A DNA stretch of 64,000 nucleotides from Microscilla marina ATCC 23134 (lineage in GTDB: Bacteria > Bacteroidota > Bacteroidia > Cytophagales > Microscillaceae), in NCBI RefSeq assembly GCF_000169175.1, contig NZ_AAWS01000018.1, positions 62,001 to 126,000 of the forward strand. Direction: 5' to 3'. Both the position numbers and the translations under genes were made by a program. Positions 1-8,446 of this stretch are shown here, one piece after another. How positions within the stretch are numbered: position 1 is the stretch's first letter; each line of letters opens with the position of its first letter. A model generated the notes under the pieces. The model had not been told where the DNA came from, did no database searches, and worked only from the letters and a program-made list of their open reading frames with translations.

Positions 1-308
1 GCTCACCACGTAAATAATTGAATATAATTTAAATATTAGAGAATAATTTCCTGATTGTCAAACAAACTTTTAATTTCTTCAGTTCACACCATTTTCTTAA
101 AAAATTGTTATCAAACAAGGCAAAAGAAATTCTTTGTTAAATACCTGTTAAACGTGAACTTATTGTTTGTTTTTGAGGTATTTGTAACCGAAACAGACAA
201 GGCAATCATCAATACTTCATCGCTTATGTATTTTGGTCATTAATTGTTTGATTCACCATTGATTTTTAATAATTTAAACAATAGTCTTAGCTAAACTAAA
301 TAAAAACA
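1..308. other. AT-rich leading region, no gene seen
   Basis: This stretch is strongly AT-rich. It holds only a short open frame beginning with TTG, which has no recognisable features. It presumably carries the promoter of the exported protein that starts at 309, but no clear TAnnTTTG element could be placed at a convincing distance. Confidence 0.5.
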
Positions 309-863
309 ATGAAAAAATTTTCACTCATAATTTTAGCCGTCTTGTTTGCATTCTCGGCGGTACAAGCGCAAAAGAAAAAAGCCAAAAATGGTAAATCTAC
401 CTTATTTTCTCACACTGCCGCTGAAGACATCAAGGCAGAAAGCAACAGTGTCACGAGCTTGCTAAACACTGCTACTGGAGACTTGATCTTTGTAGTACCT
501 GTACAAACCTACAAGTTTAAAAAGTCATTGATGCAAAAGCACTTCAATCAATCACGTTTTATGGACTCTAAAAACCACCCTAAGATCAAGTTCAAAGGTA
601 AAATAACCAACCTAAGCGCAGTAAACTTTAGCAAGGATGGCAAGTACAATGTCAATGTATCGGGTAACATCACCATTCGTGGCACTACCAAGCCACAAAA
701 TACCACCGCTACTTTGACTGTGAAAGGAGGTACCGTCAAAGGTTATTCTTCCTTTACTGTAAAAAATATTGGACAGTTTGGTGTAGGTAAACCCAAAAAC
801 AGGAAGAAAAAGGGCAACGTTGCCGATAATATAGATTGTAAAGTTTGGGTAACTTATAAATAA
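309..863 (+). CDS. YceI-like exported protein
   Basis: The 184-residue protein starts with a typical signal peptide (MKKFSLIILAVLFAFSAVQAQ, cleavage after about residue 20), so it should be periplasmic or surface-located. The mature part resembles the YceI lipocalin-like fold. It shows F-V-P-V-Q-T-Y-x-F-K, then KKSLMQKHFNQSRFMDSKNH followed by PKIKFKGKI, and an N-I-T-I-R-G-T-T-K strand. In YceI proteins these match the segments that wrap an isoprenoid ligand. The length fits the family (about 170-190). The role is not known; such proteins are often linked to lipid binding or stress. The gene stands alone. Its 3' end is followed after 25 bp by a 161-bp hairpin repeat and then by a good terminator. 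A more general lipid-binding beta-barrel is the main alternative. Confidence 0.75.
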   Translation: MKKFSLIILAVLFAFSAVQAQKKKAKNGKSTLFSHTAAEDIKAESNSVTSLLNTATGDLIFVVPVQTYKFKKSLMQKHFNQSRFMDSKNHPKIKFKGKITNLSAVNFSKDGKYNVNVSGNITIRGTTKPQNTTATLTVKGGTVKGYSSFTVKNIGQFGVGKPKNRKKKGNVADNIDCKVWVTYK

Positions 864-887
864 TTACCTGCTTAACCTTCCCCCCTA

Positions 888-1048
888 AGTGATCTGGAAA
901 AAATAAGATGTGCCAATTTAAGAAAATATATTGTTCTCAGACGATTCAAAAAAAACGGTGCATAGCCAAAGCTATGAGGCTTTTTTTTTGAGAAGAATGA
1001 GGGCAATAGATACACTTTAATGGCTCAAATTATTTATGAAAGATCACT
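888..1048 (-). repeat. 161-bp hairpin element, copy 1
   Basis: The element is bounded by inverted ends AGTGATCT and AGATCACT. Its centre is the stem CATAGC/GCTATG, flanked by A-runs on one side and T-runs on the other, so either strand folds into a long hairpin. Its reverse complement differs from the copy at 30733-30893 at only about two positions. It sits between the YceI-like gene and that gene's probable terminator. No protein is encoded, so it would be a non-autonomous mobile or structural element. Confidence 0.85.
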
Positions 1049-1074
1049 AAAAAAAGAGTTTTAAAAACGTCTTT

Positions 1075-1115
1075 AAAAAGCCTTGTGTTGCTTCATTGTT
1101 ACACAGGGCTTTTTT
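1075..1115 (+). terminator. Rho-independent terminator
   Basis: The stem AAGCCTTGTGT pairs with ACACAGGGCTT, with one G-U pair and a 12-base loop, and is followed by six T. It most likely ends transcription of the YceI-like gene 210 bp upstream, across the inserted repeat. Confidence 0.75.
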
Positions 1116-1336
1116 ATGTATTTACTCAAAGCAGGTATTGATTAATGCTGCACGTTTCAGGAGTTATTTAATCGCTCCCAATCTCTTGGTATTTCGTCAA
1201 TATTTGGGTTATTTAGCATATTAAGTAGCAGCTAAGAGTAATGTGTTCATAATATGACAGTTACACCTACTCATTAGACATATTGAATTCCGCTTTGGTA
1301 TTTACAATCAATTATACAACATCAGAAAATCAAACA

Positions 1337-3001
1337 ATGAAGAGTGATATAGAAATTGCCCGCGAAATAGCTTTAAAACCCATTGGCAAAATAGCCCAAC
1401 ATATAGGCTTGCCCGAAGACGAATTGATGCCTTATGGCAAGTATAAAGCAAAAGTTCCTTACCAGCTGATCAATGCCGATGACTCAAAAGCCTGCCTGAT
1501 ATTGGTTACTGCAATTACCCCCACCAAAGCCGGTATTGGTAAAACTACCACCTCGGTAGGTTTGGCATTGGGGCTCGAAAAATTAGGCAAAAAAACGGTG
1601 GTTGCTTTGCGCGAACCTTCACTGGGTCCTTGTTTTGGAATGAAAGGGGGCGCTGCCGGAGGAGGATACGCCCAGGTATTGCCTATGGAAGACATCAACC
1701 TGCACTTTACGGGCGATTTTCACGCCATTACTTCTGCCCATAATATGATTTCGGCATTGTTGGACAACTACCAGTTTCAGCACCGCAACACCGATCAGCA
1801 ACTCAAGCAAATTTTATGGAAACGGGTGTTAGACGTAAACGACCGTTCGCTGCGCCAGATTACCACCGGGTTGGGTGGTTCGGGCAATGGAGTAGTGGCA
1901 GAGTCGGGTTTTGACATTACGCCTGCCTCAGAGATTATGGCTATTTTGTGCCTTGCCAACGACTTAGACGACTTGAGGGCACGCCTGGAGCGCATTATTC
2001 TAGGCTATACTTACGACAATGCCCCCTTTACGGTCAAAGATTTGGGTGTTTCGGGTGCCATTACAGTGCTACTCAAAGATGCCATCCATCCCAACCTGGT
2101 GCAAACCACCGAACACACGGCCTCTTTTATTCATGGTGGGCCTTTTGCCAACATTGCCCACGGCTGCAACTCGGTAGTGGCCACTAAAATATCGCTCACC
2201 TTTGGCGATTATGTCATTACTGAAGCTGGTTTTGGGGCAGACCTGGGCGCCGAAAAATTCTTTAATATCAAATGCCGTCAGGCAGGGCTGCAGCCCAAAG
2301 CTACAGTGATTGTAGTGACTTCACAAGCCTTGAAGTTGCACGGTGGAGTAGACAAAAGTGATATATCGAAACCTCACCTCGAAGGACTCAAGACGGGGCT
2401 GGCGAATCTCGAAAAGCACATTGCCAATGTACAAGGTTTTGGGCAATCGGTAGTGATTGGGTTTAACCAATATGGTTTTGACACCGACGAAGAAATGGAC
2501 TATATGCGTCAATGGAGCGAAGAGCGAGGGGCTACGTTTGCCATTAACAATGGTTTTATCAAAGGGGGAGAGGGTGCCACACCTTTGGCGCAAGCCGTAA
2601 TAGATACTATAGAGAAAAACCCTTCCAAACCTTTGCAGCTTACCTATGAAAACGAAGACAGCATAGAAACTAAAATTGAGAAAGTAGCCACTAAAATTTA
2701 TGGCGCCAAAGAGGTGAGTTTGGGCAAAAAAGCCCACACAATGCTTAAGCGTATCAAGAAGTTTGGCCTGGAGCATTTGCCTATATGCATTGCCAAAACC
2801 CAATATTCTTTCTCTGACGACGCCAAGGCTTTAGGGGTTCCCAAAGATTTTGTGTTTTCGGTAGAAGACATGGTCATCAATGCCGGGGCTGGTTTTATTG
2901 TGGTAATCGCGGGTAACATTATGCGTATGCCAGGCTTGCCCAAGGCACCACAGGCGCAAAATATTGACCTGGTAAATGGCGATATTGTAGGGTTGAGCTA
3001 A
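1337..3001 (+). CDS. fhs: Formate-tetrahydrofolate ligase
   Basis: The product makes 10-formyl-tetrahydrofolate from formate, tetrahydrofolate and ATP in the cytoplasmic one-carbon pathway. The nucleotide-binding loop [12 protein letters not shown] is visible near residue 60, followed by [19 protein letters not shown], a hallmark of the family. Further family signatures are [11 protein letters not shown] and the C-terminal [12 protein letters not shown] and [11 protein letters not shown] chose the ATG at 1337 ([16 protein letters not shown]), which gives 554 residues, the usual length. A frame opening at 1283 would need a TTG start. The gene has no operon partner; a 9-bp hairpin follows the stop codon. 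The assignment is very secure. Confidence 0.96.
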   Translation: MKSDIEIAREIALKPIGKIAQHIGLPEDELMPYGKYKAKVPYQLINADDSKACLILVTAITPTKAGIGKTTTSVGLALGLEKLGKKTVVALREPSLGPCFGMKGGAAGGGYAQVLPMEDINLHFTGDFHAITSAHNMISALLDNYQFQHRNTDQQLKQILWKRVLDVNDRSLRQITTGLGGSGNGVVAESGFDITPASEIMAILCLANDLDDLRARLERIILGYTYDNAPFTVKDLGVSGAITVLLKDAIHPNLVQTTEHTASFIHGGPFANIAHGCNSVVATKISLTFGDYVITEAGFGADLGAEKFFNIKCRQAGLQPKATVIVVTSQALKLHGGVDKSDISKPHLEGLKTGLANLEKHIANVQGFGQSVVIGFNQYGFDTDEEMDYMRQWSEERGATFAINNGFIKGGEGATPLAQAVIDTIEKNPSKPLQLTYENEDSIETKIEKVATKIYGAKEVSLGKKAHTMLKRIKKFGLEHLPICIAKTQYSFSDDAKALGVPKDFVFSVEDMVINAGAGFIVVIAGNIMRMPGLPKAPQAQNIDLVNGDIVGLS

Positions 3002-3024
3002 GGTTGGGTTGATACACAGTATTG

Positions 3025-3047
3025 ACAGGGTGTTAGGTACACCCTGT
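3025..3047 (+). terminator. Hairpin behind fhs
   Basis: A perfect 9-bp stem, ACAGGGTGT/ACACCCTGT with a 5-base loop, lies 24 bp after the fhs stop codon. It has no proper T-run behind it. The word ACAGGGT...CCTA also occurs in the scattered repeats near 22.2, 30.2 and 47.6 kb, so it may be a repeat remnant that works as a weak terminator. Confidence 0.45.
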
Positions 3048-3242
3048 TAACTTTGTTGTAGATTCAGTTCATAGATCGCTAAAAAATATGTAATATCTTT
3101 TTTTTCAGCGAGTTACGTGTTTATTAATTAAAAATATGTAGATGATTGTGGGCTATTCAAAATTTTATAAAACTGTGTAACAAAGGCAGTATTATGCGCT
3201 GTTTTGTTGTACCAGCCAACCAAACAACTAAGGAACCAAAAA

Positions 3243-3803
3243 ATGAGCTACTTCAAAAAAATAGCATTGATTGTATGTATGGTGTGGAGCCTGGGGTGTC
3301 TTATGCAGTGTACTTCTACTCCCGAACAAACTGTAAAAAACAAGAACCCAGAGCCTCCAGCATCGTCGCGCAGGGTAGTAGCGCCCGATACCAGCCAATA
3401 CAAGCTGAACCACCTGGAGGGCAGCGAGTATATCTGGGGCAAAAAACCTTGTACTGGGGTCAACCGCTCTACTTTTAGGGCAGTGTTGGTGTTTTTGCCC
3501 CAACAGGTAGTAAGGTATGTATACACCAATGTGACAGTGGGTGACGAAGGCAAAGGTTATGAAGAACAAAAAGTATGGAAGGGCACTTACCAGCGACAAG
3601 GAAGCGAACTTACTTTGCACTTTACCCAAATTACCCAGTGGCAAAAAGGCTTTGATGATGTCAATGCTCGCCAAACCCAACAAGAAAAAATAGATAAGAA
3701 ACTTGCCTTCAAAGCCGTAATGTGCCACCAAAAACGTTCGGCGCTGCAAAACCTGTCAACTGCGCTTGACCCGGAAAAAGGGGGCAATTGGGTGAAAAAG
3801 TAA
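3243..3803 (+). CDS. Lipoprotein of unknown function
   Basis: The 186-residue protein begins with a lipoprotein signal peptide. MSYFKK is followed by a hydrophobic stretch and the lipobox L-M-Q-C, with Cys23 as the lipidated residue, so it should sit in the outer or inner membrane facing the periplasm. The ATG at 3243 is chosen because it places this signal correctly; a frame from 3204 adds 13 residues without sense. The mature part alternates charged and beta-type segments (for example Y-V-Y-T-N-V-T-V-G-D). It vaguely recalls NlpE-like small lipoproteins but has no motif I can name. It is convergent with the hydrolase gene, whose 3' end lies 16 bp away. Confidence 0.65.
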   Translation: MSYFKKIALIVCMVWSLGCLMQCTSTPEQTVKNKNPEPPASSRRVVAPDTSQYKLNHLEGSEYIWGKKPCTGVNRSTFRAVLVFLPQQVVRYVYTNVTVGDEGKGYEEQKVWKGTYQRQGSELTLHFTQITQWQKGFDDVNARQTQQEKIDKKLAFKAVMCHQKRSALQNLSTALDPEKGGNWVKK

Positions 3804-3819
3804 ATGACATATTTAGCGG

Positions 3820-4668
3820 TCAATTGCTAAAGTATTTCTCCTTCAACTGGGCATCCAGTGTCTCGATGTATGCCTTGCCATAAGTACCATTTTCCATATC
3901 GCCATACAACCAATAAGGTAAGTCTTGTTTGATTTCTTTACACATACTTGCCCCTGCCAATGCTATAGCGGCTACGGTGTCTACATCGCCCGTATAAGCA
4001 ATACAGTTTTTGAGCAAGTTGCTCATAGTATCGGCTTGGGCAATGGCAGTAATGGCTGCCCGTACGCTCATCCAGCCTTTAGAACGTACTTTGCCCGTCC
4101 ATCTGCTTAGCCAATCGCCTTTTACGTTGGCTTTTAGGTAGGGGGCCAGGTCTTGCTTTTTACCACCTTCCCAAGCAAAAAAGTGTACAATCAGCGCTGA
4201 CGCTTGGGCAGCATTGATTCCGTCTTTGGTACAATGAGTGATAGCAGCCTGTATTTCGGCTTTTTCGAGTACTTCTTGTTTGTCGGCAAGTAAGCCAATG
4301 ACAGGTGCCCGCATTGCGGCTCCGCTTTTGTCGCTGGTAGGGTTGATGTGGGCGAGAAACTCTTCACCACCTCCCGTATTTTTTCTCAAAAAATGGTAAA
4401 AGCCTTCTGCGTAACCTTCTCTGGGGTCGCGCTTAAAAACCTCTACAAATCTATGGGCAATATTCAATGGAGTCCACGCATCGCCCGATAGCATCAGCTC
4501 GGCTATGGCAAGACTCATTTGGGTATCGTCAGTATACATTCCAGGCAAAGTGCCCGTATGTTTGGGGTGTTGGCGGTAGCTCAAATTGTTGTGGCGCACC
4601 ACCTCTTGGCGGTCTACATATTCAAAGCCCGCCCCGTAAGCGTCGCCTATGGCAAGTTCTATGAGCAT
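3820..4668 (-). CDS. ADP-ribosylglycohydrolase family protein
   Basis: The 282-residue protein belongs to the DraG/ARH family, which removes ADP-ribose from proteins or nucleic acids using two metal ions. The N-terminal LAIGDAYGAGFEYV and the metal-binding Y-T-D-D-T-Q-M near residue 46 are the first signature. The C-terminal Y-T-G-D-V-D-T-V-A-A-I-A-L-A-G-A supplies the second set of aspartates. Length is normal for the family, and the ATG at 4668 starts directly before the first core helix. There is no signal peptide, so it acts in the cytoplasm. No ADP-ribosyltransferase partner is visible nearby. The substrate cannot be told from the sequence. Confidence 0.88.
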   Translation of the reverse strand: MLIELAIGDAYGAGFEYVDRQEVVRHNNLSYRQHPKHTGTLPGMYTDDTQMSLAIAELMLSGDAWTPLNIAHRFVEVFKRDPREGYAEGFYHFLRKNTGGGEEFLAHINPTSDKSGAAMRAPVIGLLADKQEVLEKAEIQAAITHCTKDGINAAQASALIVHFFAWEGGKKQDLAPYLKANVKGDWLSRWTGKVRSKGWMSVRAAITAIAQADTMSNLLKNCIAYTGDVDTVAAIALAGASMCKEIKQDLPYWLYGDMENGTYGKAYIETLDAQLKEKYFSN

Positions 4669-5008
4669 GAGGGTATTGTATTTTGTGATTGTGTAACGAA
4701 ACCTTGGGCTTATTATACAAATTTGTTTAAGTCACCGCTACGCTTAAAGCTAAATCAGCTGGTGTGTCATTAATAAAAATGAAATAATCGTGTACGAAGT
4801 TTTAAAATCTTTGATATACAGGTATTTACGTATAAATCAAGGGGTGAATTCGTAGGGGCTACCCCTGTGGTTGCCCTAACGAAGAGCAAACATGAGCGTA
4901 TAAAACGTCTTTTAAAACTAAAAATGACCTTATTTTTGCTCTCATTAATCTTACAAAATACTTATTACCAGTTAATTATAAGACTTCGTACAGCTCTAAA
5001 AATAAAAT
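4669..5008. other. Intergenic region with small inverted repeat
   Basis: This gap separates the divergent hydrolase and AraC-type genes. It holds a hairpin-prone stretch at 4733-4764 (CACCGCT...AGCTGGTG) similar to one at 8362-8400, and the word GGGGCTACCCCT near 4857. The rest is AT-rich and probably carries both promoters; none could be placed firmly. Confidence 0.45.
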
Positions 5009-6418
5009 ATGAATGCCGATAAAGCAAGAACAGAGTACATTAGACGAGTAAATTTTGTTTTAGATTTTATTGAGAAGAATCTTGAAGCAGATTTGTCACT
5101 TGAGTCTTTGTCAAAAAAAGCCTATTATTCCCCTTACCACTTTCATAGAGTTTTTTCGACAATTGTAGGAGAAAATCTGAATCAGTACGTCAATAGAAAA
5201 CGAATAGAACGTATCGCCTCCATCTTATTGATACGTTCAGATACGCCTATCAAAGAACTTGCATATATCTACGGATTTAATAGCGAAAGTTCTTTTTCAA
5301 GAGCATTTAAAAAGTATTATGGCATTAGCCCAACAAGATTCAAATTAGAAGGAAAAAATACACTTCGCAAGATTGGTATAGAGTTTTTCACAACTGAGAA
5401 ATACATTTGTAGCATTGATCATATTAAAAAATGGATTGAAATGAATGCACAAATTGTTATAACAGAACTACAAGAAATAAAGCTTGCTGGTGTGATGCAT
5501 ATCGGAGAATTTGACAAGGCTGGCAATATGTTTCAAAGGTTGATGGAATGGGGCGCTAAAAAAAGAGTATTGGCCACTTCGGATTTTAAAGCCATTACCA
5601 TTTATCACGATAACCCCAACGTTACTCAAACCTCAAAATTGAGATTCAGCACGTGTATAACCATTAGTGAGGACATAAATGCAGATGGAGAGATTAGACC
5701 TATCAACTTAAAGAAAGGCATTTATGCTGTTGGTCATTTTGAAATTAAGGCAGACGAAATTCCAACAGCCTGGAAAAATATGTGCATCTGGGTCATTGAA
5801 AATGGTTATGAGTTTAGAGATGGCGACTATTTTGAAATGTATCATAATGACCACAAAACTCATCCCGATCAAAAATTCATATTAGACATTTGTATTCCAC
5901 TCGAAAGAACAGGAAACCTAAAACTTGAGAGAAAAAACAGGGTAGATTTCTCAGATTACAAAGAACAAAACAATCGAGGTGAAAAACATTTAGATTACCA
6001 TCAACTGATAGGTTACATGAAAGAGTTGAGAGGGTTTTTACATAAAGAATACGACGTTAATTTTAAATTTGGAAATATTTATCAAGGAAACCCTGATTTT
6101 TCTTATTTCTCATTCACAACTGAGGAGTTGAAAAAACAAAAACTGAAATTTGTTATTGTATTAAATCACCAAGATTTGTTTTTTTCGATTTGTTTATCTG
6201 GTCAAAACAAAAGTATCCGAAAAAAATACTGGGAAATATTTAAAGGCAGTGATTGGGACAAATATCATTTGGCAGAATCAATTAATGACAGTCTGTCAAT
6301 TGTTGACCACACCATTGTGAAAGAACCCGATTTTAGTAATCGAAGGTGTTTAACGGAACAGATTGAAAAAGAATCATTCAAATTCATAAACGAGATTAAA
6401 GGCATACTTGAATCATAA
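5009..6418 (+). CDS. AraC-type regulator with GyrI-like domain
   Basis: The 469-residue protein opens with an AraC DNA-binding domain (about residues 10-110). Its two helix-turn-helix units appear as LSLESLSKKAYYSPYHFHRVF and IKELAYIYGFNSESSFSRAF, ending in KKYYGISPTRF. A GyrI-like ligand-binding domain follows at about 150-300 (for example K-G-I-Y-A-V-G-H-F-E and W-V-I-E-N-G-Y-E). The last roughly 140 residues form another domain I cannot name; it is not part of the usual two-domain architecture. Such proteins sense small, often toxic molecules and activate efflux or detoxification genes. The gene is clearly more AT-rich than its neighbours, which hints at transfer. It ends at a shared hairpin terminator, with the hydrolase on the other strand. 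Confidence 0.85.
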   Translation: MNADKARTEYIRRVNFVLDFIEKNLEADLSLESLSKKAYYSPYHFHRVFSTIVGENLNQYVNRKRIERIASILLIRSDTPIKELAYIYGFNSESSFSRAFKKYYGISPTRFKLEGKNTLRKIGIEFFTTEKYICSIDHIKKWIEMNAQIVITELQEIKLAGVMHIGEFDKAGNMFQRLMEWGAKKRVLATSDFKAITIYHDNPNVTQTSKLRFSTCITISEDINADGEIRPINLKKGIYAVGHFEIKADEIPTAWKNMCIWVIENGYEFRDGDYFEMYHNDHKTHPDQKFILDICIPLERTGNLKLERKNRVDFSDYKEQNNRGEKHLDYHQLIGYMKELRGFLHKEYDVNFKFGNIYQGNPDFSYFSFTTEELKKQKLKFVIVLNHQDLFFSICLSGQNKSIRKKYWEIFKGSDWDKYHLAESINDSLSIVDHTIVKEPDFSNRRCLTEQIEKESFKFINEIKGILES

Positions 6419-6464
6419 AAAACGATCGCGGTATTTGCCAAATGCCCTTTTTAATGAAAAAACA

Positions 6465-6504
6465 AAAAAACGGTACATCAACCCAAACTGATGTACCGTT
6501 TTTT
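6465..6504. terminator. Bidirectional terminator
   Basis: A perfect 16-bp stem, six A plus CGGTACATCA paired with TGATGTACCG plus six T, encloses an 8-base loop. It lies between the convergent AraC-type and hydrolase genes and has a T-run on both strands. Confidence 0.92.
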
Positions 6505-6521
6505 ATTATTTGTACCTGTAG

Positions 6522-7487
6522 TTAAGAGGCTTCCTGTTGCTCCAGCCATTTCAAAATCGCTCGGTTTGTTTCTTCTGGAAGCTCTTGTTGAATCCAATGA
6601 CCGCAATCCAGGCTAATAACTTCTACCTTAGGTACAAACTCAGGTAGTCTTTCAAACTTCGGAATCAAATCATGATTGCCATAGATCATGAGTGTGGGTT
6701 GTTGGATGACAGGGTCTACATCTGCCAATAATTGCCAGTTGCGGTCAAGGTTTCTGTACCAATTGATACTGCCTGTGAACCCCGAAGTTTCGAAGGCGGA
6801 GACGAAAACAGCCAGTTCACTGTTATTCATGATGGGCTCACCGAGCGGTGTTTTTGCTTTGGCAAGATTGATCATCTCCATGCCTGGCTGAGGAGCTCTG
6901 AGGGGTTTATTCTTCCGGTATAAGTTGCGAAGGAATTGAGACGTATTTTCTTCTAGTACAGCGTCTGCAATGCCTGGCTGTCGATTGAAGTGCACAAAGT
7001 AGTAGTCGTTGCCCAGTACATCTTCCATGAACTCGATCCAGGGTTTTTCTCCGCGCTCCTGGTAAGGCAAGCTCAGGTTGATCACTTTATTGACGCGGTT
7101 TGGATGCAATAAGGTCATTCCCCAAACAACCATTGCCCCCCAATCATGGCCAATAAATGTAGCCTCTTGGTATCCGTAGTGATCGAGAAGTGCCACAAGG
7201 TCACCAGTCAAGTGTTCTAGGTCATAATCGGTTACTTCGGTCGGACAGGATGAATTGCCATAACCCCGCTGGTTTGGAACGATGACCTGGTAACCTGCTG
7301 CAACAAGGGCGGGTACCTGATGACGCCAGGAAAAGGCATGCTCTGGCCAGCCATGACAGAGTACAATAGGCTTTCCTGCATTTTGTCGGCCTGCTTCAAA
7401 AACTTCGAGTGCTATACCGTTGACTGAAATAAGAGTGGGCTTGGGAAAGTTGATGGGGTGAAATGCCGAGTTTATTACGTTTGTCAT
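6522..7487 (-). CDS. Alpha/beta hydrolase, epoxide-hydrolase-like
   Basis: The 321-residue cytoplasmic enzyme has the alpha/beta-hydrolase layout of epoxide hydrolases. The oxyanion motif is H-G-W-P near residue 45. The nucleophile motif is G-H-D-W-G-A, where aspartate rather than serine is the nucleophile. The acid lies in Y-G-N-H-D-L-I-P, and the catalytic histidine in C-G-H-W-I-Q near the C-terminus. H-G-W-P together with an aspartate nucleophile favours epoxide hydrolysis; haloalkane dehalogenase is the nearest alternative. The length is typical. The WYL-domain regulator lies 80 bp upstream on the same strand, so the two may be transcribed together and the regulator may control this gene. 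The natural substrate is unknown. Confidence 0.88.
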   Translation of the reverse strand: MTNVINSAFHPINFPKPTLISVNGIALEVFEAGRQNAGKPIVLCHGWPEHAFSWRHQVPALVAAGYQVIVPNQRGYGNSSCPTEVTDYDLEHLTGDLVALLDHYGYQEATFIGHDWGAMVVWGMTLLHPNRVNKVINLSLPYQERGEKPWIEFMEDVLGNDYYFVHFNRQPGIADAVLEENTSQFLRNLYRKNKPLRAPQPGMEMINLAKAKTPLGEPIMNNSELAVFVSAFETSGFTGSINWYRNLDRNWQLLADVDPVIQQPTLMIYGNHDLIPKFERLPEFVPKVEVISLDCGHWIQQELPEETNRAILKWLEQQEAS

Positions 7488-7567
7488 TTGTACAAATTTT
7501 AAAGGTGAATCAATGCTGCAAACGTATACCTGGCGGGTGACAACCTTATGTCAAGGGTCAGCAAAAA

Positions 7568-8257
7568 TTAATGGTATTGATCAAAATACTCTTGTAAGGT
7601 TAAGTTGTGAGGCTTAAAATTTTCTGATAGAACTTCCATTTTTTGAATTCTGTCTAACCGAAAAAAGCGAAATTCCTTACGTAAACGACACCAGGCAATC
7701 AAATACCAGTTTTCGCTATTCACTATGGCAAACGGCTCTATTAATCTGTTGGTTGTGCCTCCCTCTTTATTGATATATTGCATCCTGACCAGGTTGTAAT
7801 TGGTAAGTGCATTTTGCAAATCTGACAAATTGTTGCTATTTCTTTCTTGCTCTAAGACTTCGTTAAACTGAGTTCTATTAGCCAATAAATTTGCTTTGTC
7901 CTTGAGATTATATCTTAAAATTGATTTTATTTTATCAATTGCTTCCGAATAATCCTTTACAAAGGAGGCATCCTTGTTTTTCAACACCAACTGTTCTGCA
8001 AGTATCAAGGCATTTGCTTGCTTTTCGGTAAACATAACGGGTGGTATTCTGTAACCCTCCATGAGTGTATACCCTTTCCCTTCTTCGGTCAAAATAGGGA
8101 CGCCTGCTTTCTCCAATGCTTTTATATCCCGGTAGATGGTTCTTTTGCTCACTTGAAATTTTTGGGATAATTCAGAAGCAGTAACAACTCTCTTCGCCTG
8201 GAATTGAGTTAAGATAGCGGTTAAACGAGATAATCTATTTACTTCGTTATACTCCAT
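7568..8257 (-). CDS. WYL-domain transcriptional regulator (YafY type)
   Basis: The protein has an N-terminal winged helix (about residues 10-65) with LSQKFQVSKRTIYRDIKAL, typical of DeoR/YafY regulators. A C-terminal WYL domain follows, visible as E-N-W-Y-L-I-A-W-C-R-L-R and F-R-L-D-R-I. The WYL domain usually binds a nucleic acid or small ligand. I use the ATG at 8257 (MEYNEVNRLSRLTAIL), giving 229 residues; an extension to 8314 is possible but adds a poorly structured tail. The gene is AT-rich compared with uvrA next door. Its position directly upstream of the epoxide-hydrolase-like gene suggests local control. Confidence 0.85.
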   Translation of the reverse strand: MEYNEVNRLSRLTAILTQFQAKRVVTASELSQKFQVSKRTIYRDIKALEKAGVPILTEEGKGYTLMEGYRIPPVMFTEKQANALILAEQLVLKNKDASFVKDYSEAIDKIKSILRYNLKDKANLLANRTQFNEVLEQERNSNNLSDLQNALTNYNLVRMQYINKEGGTTNRLIEPFAIVNSENWYLIAWCRLRKEFRFFRLDRIQKMEVLSENFKPHNLTLQEYFDQYH

Positions 8258-8361
8258 TTTTTTTTGATTGTCGGACGTTTGCAACCTTTCCTGCTCTTTA
8301 GAAGCAATATACATTCTCTATACAAATTTGCAGCGCAAGCACAAACTGTTCATAATCATTG

Positions 8362-8400
8362 GGTTTAAGTTACCGCTGCGCTCAAACTTAAACCAGCGGT
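8362..8400. repeat. Small hairpin repeat upstream of the WYL gene
   Basis: Two nested inverted pairs occur here: GGTTTAAGTT with AACTTAAACC, and ACCGCTG with CAGCGGT. A looser version lies at 4733-4764. Both sit just upstream of the 5' end of a minus-strand gene. Confidence 0.5.
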
Positions 8401-8446
8401 GACCTCACTTTGCACACCATAAAACCATATAGCAATAGAACTGCTA

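Noticed and set aside
55-243. Short open frame of 62 codons
   Set aside because: It starts with TTG, lies in AT-rich DNA and shows no signal, domain or plausible ribosome site.
1283-1336. N-terminal extension of formate-tetrahydrofolate ligase
   Set aside because: It needs a TTG start and adds residues not seen in the family; the ATG at 1337 fits better.
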